Positions 56,798-64,000 of a stretch of 64,000 nt of DNA are shown here, piece by piece. How positions within the stretch are numbered: the stretch's first letter is position 1; each line of letters begins with the position of its first letter. The DNA is from Pseudo-nitzschia pungens (taxonomy: Eukaryota; Bacillariophyta; Bacillariophyceae; Bacillariales; Bacillariaceae): the NCBI GenBank assembly GCA_037355855.1, contig CM074769.1, positions 496,001 to 560,000 on the forward strand, in the 5' to 3' direction. The position numbers were made by a program, and so were the translations under genes. The notes below the pieces were generated by a model that saw nothing but the letters and a program-made list of their open reading frames with translations, was not told where the DNA came from and made no database searches.

Positions 56798-58371
56798 TTT
56801 AGTGTTTCGTTTCTCTTCACCTTTACTTCAATAAGGGGTACTGTACCGTAGATATGTCCGATAGTAGTGATGGAGGAGACTTGAAAGAGGACTGCAATTA
56901 GAGTGGAGCGGTTCAACGTCCGAAACAACGAAAGAGCGATGTTGGTACGAGTATAGTGTCACAACGGGAGTTCGTGTAGGGAACGGGGTAATCTTCCTTG
57001 TAGAAGAAATAATGGTATGTTGAGGTATTGGCGGTAAATAGATGCCGAAATTACTTCTTTGACAGGTTTTCTTTCGTGAACGGTTCTTTTTCAGAAGGTA
57101 TGGAGAGAGAAAAATCCGCGCATCCATCGCTGAAACAGTTACAAAACATTCGGCGACCGGTGCCCCCGAACTTGTTTTGGGGGCCAGATTGAAGGTAGCA
57201 TCGCTAACTCTGCGTAGATTTTGTTTCCCCTCAAAAACTCATGTTTGAGTTTTAAGTGACATCATCCCAGCGTCACTAACGTCCGGATTTGTGTGGGCCA
57301 GACCGTAACAGCTGGAGAGCAGATGAGAGAAACCCTATTAGAATCGTCGGTGCAAGATTCTTTTTTTCTTGTTGGATGGTTTCCCTCCTTGAATCTGTTC
57401 AAGTCGGAGGTGACAATATTGCCACGCACTAGGGCACGTACCAAAAAAATCGAAGTACGTAACGGATAAAAACATCATACATCAACAGCAAACAAGATCA
57501 TGATTTAGTCCTACTGTAATGAAAGAAGGTAGCCTTAGTGATGATGAAAGAAGGTAAGGCTTAGCCTTAGTGATGATCAGTGATGGGAAGGATACCATTA
57601 CTTCGTATTTTGGTACTATTAGTTGATCAATGTAGGTGGTAATTACACGGATCAATCCATTGCTGGAAGCAGTCTAACCACATGTACAAGTAGTAGTACT
57701 CGTCCCTCAGACTGGTGCAGAGACATCATAACCTGAATTTCTACACAAAGTGTCATTCTTTTCCAACCAGAACCAAAACACGAACACGAATATTTCCTTA
57801 GGAAGCACTTGCAGATTCTCATTTCAAACTCAACCTAGATTTCACAATCTATCAGTGCGCACACTAGTAGTAGTACCATCGTTACTAGTACTATTAGTTC
57901 TTGTATAATTTTGCCTTTCTCGATCTACAATTTCTGTTCAATCGCAGCAGGAGTGTTGTCTCAGAGCACTCAAGCCCCGTGATGTAAATTTGTTCCTCCG
58001 CAAAAGGTGACATCCCGGCCGGTTCCCCCGAAGCAATCACGACGATTTCGGAATCAATCGGAGCAATGTCACGAGAATCTGCGGTTTTGTTTCTCGTGCG
58101 AGTGTTTGCTTCGTTGCCCGCTCGTGTTCCGTCCGCATTCGTTGTCGGTCGACCCAACCCAACAATCCCCCTTCTTCGCCCACTGCACTCGACACGAGCG
58201 TTTCCGGTCCGGAATGGCCCCGATTGTCTCTTCCCCCCAGCACCGAACCGTGGTCGACGTTTCGATCAACTCATGTCCATGCCGGCATCGTCGTCTTCCC
58301 CGTGAGCGGTTTCTCGGTATGGCATTGGGTTCGCCCGATCACTCCCGCGTGACGCCGACGATGCCTGATTG
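56798..58371. other. spacer, no supported gene
   Basis: Contains the imperfect duplication at 57521-57577 and ACT/AGT words at 57860-57895. A minus-strand frame at 57894-58157 is unexplained but lacks an ATG. Confidence 0.5.
57521..57577. repeat. direct duplication with an inserted AAGGCTT-type block
   Basis: Copy one GAAAGAAGGTAGCCTTAGTG ATGAT and copy two, which has seven extra bases (AAGGCTT) after GAAAGAAGGT. Both overlap the GTAAGGTTAC-like family. Confidence 0.75.
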
Positions 58372-59805
58372 TCACCCCGAACCGCCGTGCCCGCAAAAGG
58401 AGTGTGGATTCCGGTTGTACCGTTCGTATCCATTGCCGGATCTTCCGTACCCCACGTCGAATCGGTTGGGCAACAAAAAGGACGCGCCACTGACGCTCGT
58501 GCCCTGGCTGCCGGTGGTCCCCGCCTCCACCGACATCATGATCGTCGCGGCAGAGTTGTGGTGGTTGCTGCTTCCGTTTCCGTTTCCGCCAAAGAAGGAC
58601 GACGCCGACGGAATGCTGCTGGTGTTGTGGCTGGTGCTGGTTTTGCCCCAGATCGATGACGAGGAGGTTGGGCAGGACGAAGAGGAGGAGGACGACACCG
58701 ACGACAGAGACGAGGCCGACGACGCCCTCCTGCCCGCCGCCACGGACATGGCAAACGGGCTGTTCTTGCTGGCCGTAGCCACCGCCGTCGCCCCCGACGA
58801 GAGGTAGGATGCCGCAACACCCAGCAAAAAGTCCAAGAGTTCCCCCAGTCCCGAAATGGGCGACCACTGGTTCCACTCGATCCTTCCGGTGGTCCCGGCC
58901 ACGGAGATGGTCGAGCTGGTGTTTGCCGTGCCCGAGGTGTGCATCGTTTCGGACGAGGAGGACCGTCTCGATAACTGCGTTTCCGTGTAGTACAGAGACG
59001 ACGATGGCGATGGCGACGACAAGGAACCTCCACGATTGCTCCGCTGGTGCGCGTCCGGAGGCCGCTCACTGATGACAATCGAATCGATCGAGAGACCCTC
59101 GATCCGGGTCACGACCGGTGGCTGGTGGGGATACATGCGGGGAATCTGAATCATGATTCTCCACCGGTAATCGCGGTGGTAGGAAGGCTTTTGGTTCTGG
59201 AGGTGCGGTTGCGGAGGAAGACCGCCACCGCCGCCACCTCCCGATGCCGCCGTCGGAAGAAAGAGACAGATCCGCAGCGAGTCCATCATCGTCAAGCAGG
59301 CTCCCGTGGACCGATGAATCCACGTGGTCGACGAGAAATTGACAGAGCCCGCGGCGGTATTGGTGGCGCTCCACTGCTTCGTGTCCAGCGTGTTGAGGTC
59401 TCGCTGCAGACGGAATTCTCCGGGACAGCGAGACAAACGAACTCGTTTCAGCGAGGATTGGAGGACGTTGCAATCCAAAAACTCGTTGTTGCTTCGCTTC
59501 GTTCCCAGCGAGTCGCCGTGGTGGGAGCCTCCACCGAAGATCGCCGCGTTGTTCGTCGGTTGGTGCCAAGCAACATTAAAGGCAGCAGCAGCAGCAGTAA
59601 CAGAATCCGATGGCGTTCTTTGAGAGAATCCCGCGTCGAAGGGATTGTTCGGCGAAGCACGACCGCCGGTGCAACCGTCTTGGTGGAATTGGTGGCTGAA
59701 TTGACCCCGGTCTTGCATGGAATTGCTGCTCTGGTACGGAGATTGTTCGAGCTCGCGAGGTTGGTTTTGGTAAACAACCGCCAGAGGATCGAAATGGTCC
59801 CGCAT
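58372..59805 (-). CDS. UBC-fold (E2/UEV-like) protein without an evident catalytic cysteine
   Basis: 477 residues from ATG 59805. After a Gln/Ser-rich N-terminus, residues about 120-300 show E2-type order: CPGEFRLQRDLNTL, then SLRICLFLP, YRWRIMIQIPRMYPHQPPVV and later EWNQWSPISGLGELLDFLL. The last matches the W(S)P beta-strand and helix typical of ubiquitin-conjugating enzymes. Where an active E2 has HPN and Cys, this reads SIDSIVISERPP with no Cys, so it may act like a UEV or serve as a binding module. The last 150 residues are Ser/Gly/Thr-rich and low complexity. The frame stays open upstream of 59805 to about 59868, with a TTGCAG acceptor-like site, so an earlier exon is possible. Confidence 0.6.
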   Translation of the reverse strand: MRDHFDPLAVVYQNQPRELEQSPYQSSNSMQDRGQFSHQFHQDGCTGGRASPNNPFDAGFSQRTPSDSVTAAAAAFNVAWHQPTNNAAIFGGGSHHGDSLGTKRSNNEFLDCNVLQSSLKRVRLSRCPGEFRLQRDLNTLDTKQWSATNTAAGSVNFSSTTWIHRSTGACLTMMDSLRICLFLPTAASGGGGGGGLPPQPHLQNQKPSYHRDYRWRIMIQIPRMYPHQPPVVTRIEGLSIDSIVISERPPDAHQRSNRGGSLSSPSPSSSLYYTETQLSRRSSSSETMHTSGTANTSSTISVAGTTGRIEWNQWSPISGLGELLDFLLGVAASYLSSGATAVATASKNSPFAMSVAAGRRASSASSLSSVSSSSSSSCPTSSSSIWGKTSTSHNTSSIPSASSFFGGNGNGSSNHHNSAATIMMSVEAGTTGSQGTSVSGASFLLPNRFDVGYGRSGNGYERYNRNPHSFCGHGGSG

Positions 59806-60898
59806 TATCAAATTCGGGAATGCTGTAGAGTTTTTTGGTCTAGCGTTGGATAGACAGGGCACCTGCAATATCTAGCTCGCGATTTCGTCGCGGCTTTGTG
59901 TTAAGAACTGTATGCTGAAACAGGAGAATGTGACCTATTCGATAAATCTCTTCTTGCTTTCATTCAAAATGAACTATTGAACTCTAGATTCCGTGCCAGG
60001 AATCATGCAGCATTCACCGCTCCGGAAATGAACGGATCGATAATAATATTCTTCGTAATTTTTTTCGAAGAAATGGCGACGTATTACCGTACTATGTTAG
60101 TCTGCAAAAGCTAACGGAATGATGGCACAAGCGAGCTTATGTAAGTTTTCTGTACAATTCTACTATTCAATACGAGCATTCTACTGATAAGATCAACATT
60201 GCATCAATCAAAGAATGCGTTATTGAACATCATTGTGTCTGCCGTCTGTCATCCATCGTCTGTTTTGTTTGTACATGCACGTGCTGTAAATTAGGTTACC
60301 AGAGGTATTTTCGGAAGGGGTTCGCCTCTTGAAAATGCCATTTTCCAGGTTGGTAAGCAGAAAACGCATGCATACGAAACACCTATGAGCGGGTGAGAAC
60401 AGACGTCACGTTCCTCATACCAAAAGACCCGCTCCAACAACTCTCGTCACGGTACGACTCCTGCTTCACGGTATGTACGGCGTACGATTCACATCAAATC
60501 ATTCGGCTCGGAATCATCTTGTCCGCCGCCGTCGTTGGTTTCGCTCTCTTCTCTTCTCCACTGTTGGTGCCGTGCCGTGCCGTGTCGTGTTGTGCCCAAC
60601 GGTACCAACACCGTAAGTTCCGTATGGTGTCCAACCAAAGAGAGCATGCGCCTCAGCGTTCCAGAATCATCTGGGTAAGATTATCATTTGTACCGTAGAC
60701 GACTCACTCGAAACAGCAACCGGTGACATCAGACCGATACCCTTGTCCGAACCGATAACAAGGCTACACCCCAGCCCTAATTACCGGTTCTTGTATTCGA
60801 AAAGGGAAACAGAACGATCGAGGAGTGTCAAACAATCATCGCCACGCTTCAAAAGCCGAACAGAGAGCAGCAGCAGCAGCAGCATTAGTTGAAACACC
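59806..60898. other. divergent spacer, no supported gene
   Basis: AT-rich in the first half. A GCCGTGCCGTG run lies at 60563-60597. A frame at 60393-60698 has no ATG start or domain. Confidence 0.5.
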
Positions 60899-61093
60899 AT
60901 GCATTCCACACTGTCGATGATGGCCCGCGGGAAGGGCAAAACCATTCCCATCAAGCTGCTCTCCTCGGCGGGAACCGGCTTTTTTTACACGACGCGCAAA
61001 AACGTCACCAACACGCAGCACAAGGTGGCCTTTGTCAAGTACGATCCGATTGTTCAACGACGGGTCTTGTTCAAGGAGCACAAAATCAAATAA
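60899..61093 (+). CDS. MRPL33: mitochondrial large-subunit ribosomal protein bL33
   Basis: A 64-residue form of ribosomal protein bL33. The body ARGKGKTIPIKLLSSAGTGF, then FYTTRKN, KVAFVKYDP and RRVLFKEHKIK matches bL33 closely. The first ATG (60899, context CACCATGC) adds seven residues; ATGs at 60917 and 60920 give the bacterial-like length. No CxxC zinc ligands are present, as in mitochondrial forms. Mitochondrial rather than plastid is inferred because there is no signal peptide and diatom plastid bL33 is plastid-encoded. Confidence 0.9.
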   Translation: MHSTLSMMARGKGKTIPIKLLSSAGTGFFYTTRKNVTNTQHKVAFVKYDPIVQRRVLFKEHKIK

Positions 61094-61666
61094 CAATAAC
61101 AATAACAACAGCAGACGACGGCAACCGATAAAGCAACAATCACTTGTGGTATACGGATAGTACAACATGCGTGGTTCAATTTGCGAGCCGGTTACTGGTT
61201 GCGGATTGAGCATTGTTGATGAAGCAAACGTTTGCAAAGGGGGAACGAAACCGACCTTGAGGCACGGTTGCGAAAGGTGTTTGATTCATTCGGATTCGAG
61301 AAACAGTACGTGGTGATGACTTCCACGGACGGCCGAAGATCCACGAATTTCGATGGTTACAAAGTTTTCGCTGCACGTGGGGAAGGTATCATCAGGGGTT
61401 TTATGCTCTCTCAAAGCACCAAAGTCACTAAATGATTATAATAATAATAATAGTGAGAATCTGCCATCGATTATAGCTTGGTTGCGCTTAATCCTTACTT
61501 TAGAAAGCTCTTGAGTTTTTGCATGTTTTAATTCTTGGTATGCGTTCATCACTATTTTTTTCGCGGTTCTCGAAGCACACGTAGGTCGTAATAGGGCCAA
61601 CTCCTTTTTCTCTATCGCATGTATTACGGTGTACCAGAGCTCAAAAGACCACACTACACTCGTTCC
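61094..61666. other. convergent spacer
   Basis: A 67-codon plus-strand frame (61232-61435) has no family resemblance. An AAT run lies at 61438-61453. Nothing else is seen. Confidence 0.5.
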
Positions 61667-62682
61667 CTAAAAGGTTCGAAAAGACTCCACCGTGCTCTTG
61701 ATTTCCTTCTGCTGCTCCGGAAAGTCGTCCTCTTTGCACTGCGCTGTCAGCACGTAGAGCAATTGGTTTGGGGACACGACGATTTTGTTCGTGTACACCT
61801 TTCGTCCTCGTTTGCCAACCGAGAGGTATTTCAAAATGTACGCGTCGACGCCGTCCTCCGACGATTGCGCAATGTAGGGATCTTCCAACAAGGTTACCTC
61901 GAAAATCCCGTCCCGATTCACTTCGGCCGTCACCACACGAGCCGCTACTTCTTCGGGTGTCCCAAACTATAGCGAGGGGGATACAAAACAAAAACACGCA
62001 CACACACACACAAACAAAACAAATCCAAAAAACACGCAAACCAATCAGTGTTACGATCGTTCTCTGTGCCGGTTACATCCATTCGCATCAACCAGGGACC
62101 GGTGGCACCTCGGTAATTTATGCCACAAACAACAGTCTTTTGCAGATTGTTTCATCCGTGCATTGTTTCATGCGGAACAGCACGCACCTCTTTGAGTGAT
62201 GAAATCCTGACAGGGTCTACCGTGATGCCGTACTGGTATCTCTTGACGGCATCCGACACAAAATTAATCTCGTCCAGGTGGGTCTTGACCGGTTTCGATC
62301 CTTCCTTCATGGTAGACGGAATGGCAATCTGGTAATGCAATTCTTTTTTGTTCAAGACTGTCTGTTGGCGTGTGTAGAGGTAGGAAGCTTCGTCGTCGGC
62401 CGCACTTGCTAGTGTTGGAGTGCCCACCAGTGCCGCTTCTCCCACGAGCAAACCCCCCGCGATAGTCGTCAGAAGAGACCGGCGTGACGTCGATGACTGG
62501 ACCGAAGAGGAAGAGACCGCCGACGAAGCCATCGGGGCCCTGGCGTTTACGGCAGACGCTGTTGCTGTGTTTGTTTGGGACGACCAGCACTCCACCGCAC
62601 CAAGCCAGCTCCCCGACGACACCAGCGCCAGAAGCACGGCAAAAATCGCCGTTTTGGATCCGCACCGTCCTTGATGATTCAT
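61667..62682 (-). CDS. PsbP-domain (PsbP-like) thylakoid lumen protein
   Basis: A member of the PsbP/PPL/PPD family linked to photosystem II. Two exons, 62682-62188 and 61966-61667, give 264 residues; the 221-bp intron has GTGCGT and CTATAG ends and contains a CA repeat (61985-62012). Targeting is layered. Signal peptide residues 11-28 (AIFAVLLALVSSG), a Ser/Thr/Ala-rich transit region, then SRRSLL (Arg67-Arg68) with hydrophobic GGLLVGEAALVG and ASA|A cleavage near residue 95, as in Tat substrates. The mature domain shows HYQIAIPSTMKEGSKPV, TPEEVAARVV, LKYLSVGKRGRKVYTNKIV and YVLTAQCKEDDF, ending in an STVESFRTF helix. Which PsbP paralogue this is cannot be told. Confidence 0.85.
61985..62012. 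repeat. (CA)n repeat in PsbP-like intron
   Basis: Imperfect AAAAACACGCACACACACAC run on the plus strand. Confidence 0.75.
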
Positions 62683-63234
62683 GATGGGCCGGGAACGATT
62701 CTTCTGTGCTCTTTGTTCAGTGACAACACTTCGATTGAGGGACAACGATTGGAATGGAATTGGTTGTTGACGAAACCCAAGATTTGGAATTTGGATCGAG
62801 GATCGAGGTTCAAAGCCATCACAAAACTTACGTACTTACCAGTAGAAAATTACTAACATACCTTTATTGAATTGAATATCTAACATACCATACCTACCGA
62901 TGGTATCGCGCCAGAATGCTTAGACTAACTTACGATTGCAATCGTGCTTTCAACAAACAACCAGAGCAAGTTGAGTCAGTCCCGTACCCGGGAACCTCAT
63001 ACGGTATATTGGTGGAGTACGAAAAATACGCTTCTTTACGGCAACCTTACGTCATCGATGACCAAAACCAAAACTTGAAAAAATCCTTGCTGCCATCTCT
63101 GGCATCTCAGGTAAGAATATTACAGTCGTTGTGTCCGATAGGCACGCTTCTCGAATTCGAAAAGCGCCGAGATCTCCTTCCGCTGTGAAAGGGGAATAAA
63201 AATCATCGACAATTTGTAATCAGAAAAAAACACT
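62683..63234. other. divergent spacer between two plastid-protein genes
   Basis: Two genes for plastid-targeted products start on either side of about 550 bp. A plus-strand frame at 62916-63188 contains a strong donor-like CTCAGGTAAGAA near 63108-63119, so an untranslated or early coding exon cannot be excluded. Confidence 0.4.
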
Positions 63235-64000
63235 ATGCGTTCTTGGCTATACGTATTGCTCTCCTGGGTATTGGCGGGTTTTGCCGAGTCCTTCGTTTCC
63301 AAGCGGGCTTGCCCGAAGTGGATATGGCACTGGCCACAGCAACACTGCCGCAGCCGATTCATCTCTCTTCCAATCTGCCGGCAACGGAGACGACGAAACT
63401 TTCGTCGAGGGTGATCAGGATGCGGACTCCGTTGCCCGCCGAAATTTGATCTACAACGTCGTCGGCGCAGGATTGCTCGGTGCATCCGGTGTTGCCAGCT
63501 ATTCCCTCTTTCAATCGAGCGTTTACACACCCTCCGGAATGCAACGATTGCCCCGAACACAATTTATTGCTGCATTGGGAGATCCAAAGGCATCGGAAGG
63601 AGTTATTGCAGCGGACGGTCAGTGGGGAATCTGGCCCGTCGATCCCGGGTCCACGCGGGGTCTGGTTGAGGGATTACAAAGCCGACATTCTTCAGAGCGA
63701 GACCGGAAAGTACCGTGCTCCTGCGGGATGGACCTTCGACCCACAGAACTGGTGGTTGGAGGAGCACGGATTGATCATGGAAGCCCCCGATTTCCCGCTG
63801 AAGGAAGGAAAATACCTGGTGACCGGAGGACGAATGGTCACGACGACGCTGACGATCGAAAAGGATGGCAAATGGAAGCTGGACGAAGGAACCCTTTACG
63901 ACGTGACGCATCTTCCCTGCCGGTCGGCGCGGTATCAGCCAGTCGGTGGAGGAGACGAAGGAGTAGGCTCTCCGACTTCCGCAAACCCCAAAGACTTTCC
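63235..64000 (+). CDS. plastid-targeted protein of unknown function, 3' partial with two frame breaks
   Basis: The start MRSWLYVLLSWVLAGFAE is a good signal peptide. The next sensible stretch, SGYGTGHSNTAAADSSLFQS to NLIYNVVGAGLLGASGVASY and GDPKASEG...QWGIWPVDPG, is in a second frame, so a change is needed within 63271-63300. A third frame then takes over at about 63645: RGVWLRDYKADILQ, GWTFDPQNWWLEEHGLIMEA, DFPLKEGKYLVTGG and GTLYDVTHLPCRSARYQP. Each change is explained by one extra base (in GGTTTTGC and in CCCGGG). I recall similar conserved proteins in algae but no function. The hydrophobic VVGAGLLGASGVASY may be a thylakoid signal. The coding region runs off the window. Confidence 0.6.

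Noticed and set aside
58007..58807. 266-codon plus-strand frame
   Set aside because: Opposite the UBC-fold gene's Ser/Gly-rich tail; Asp/Val-rich and Leu-rich runs are complement artefacts.

Overview
This window is nuclear DNA of a photosynthetic stramenopile, almost certainly a diatom. Genes carry a few short GT-AG introns (about 80-240 bp), lie on both strands and are separated by AT-richer spacers. Several products start with a signal peptide followed by a plastid-type transit region, one with a twin-arginine lumenal signal. The left edge cuts a DDM1/HELLS-type SNF2 helicase and the right edge cuts a plastid-targeted protein. Exons were assembled by eye from splice signals, reading phase and remembered family sequences, so junctions may be off by a base or two.

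Layout. 1-8.1 kb: DDM1-like remodeler (+, 5' partial), proteasome ATPase Rpt2 (-), sugar transporter of the major facilitator superfamily (+). 8.1-15.5 kb: a long spacer, a two-HKD phospholipase D (+) and the APC/C subunit Apc10 (+). 15.5-26.6 kb: an unrecognised 965-aa protein (+), an unrecognised roughly 911-aa protein with a frame break (-), and a RING-like/ankyrin/2-oxoglutarate-oxygenase fusion (+). 26.6-31.1 kb: a membrane protein with an MgtE-like C-terminus and a very long acidic N-terminus (+), and a three-exon Tim13-like chaperone (-). 31.8-40.2 kb: Vps18 with a decayed RING (+) and a TPLATE-like TSET subunit (-), converging. 41-46.5 kb: a secretory membrane protein (+), an ERGIC3/Erv46 cargo receptor (+) and CENP-X/MHF2 (-). 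46.5-53 kb: mostly spacer with repeats, a small coiled-coil protein (-) and an SDF2-type MIR protein (+). 53-64 kb: a cyclic-nucleotide-binding-like/membrane fusion (+), a plastid protein with two related domains (-), a UBC-fold protein (-), mitochondrial ribosomal bL33 (+), a PsbP-like lumenal protein (-) and the truncated plastid gene (+).

There is no operon logic. The genes are mostly housekeeping: chromatin, proteasome and cell cycle (DDM1, Rpt2, Apc10, CENP-X), membrane traffic (Vps18, TPLATE, ERGIC3, SDF2), mitochondria (Tim13, bL33) and plastid (PsbP-like and two others). The less ordinary content is the oxygenase fusion, the TPLATE homologue, the Vps18 RING decay, the repeated plastid protein, the uncharacterised proteins, and a family of short intergenic inverted repeats built on GTAAGGTTAC. 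I saw no CRISPR array, insertion sequence, rRNA or convincing tRNA.
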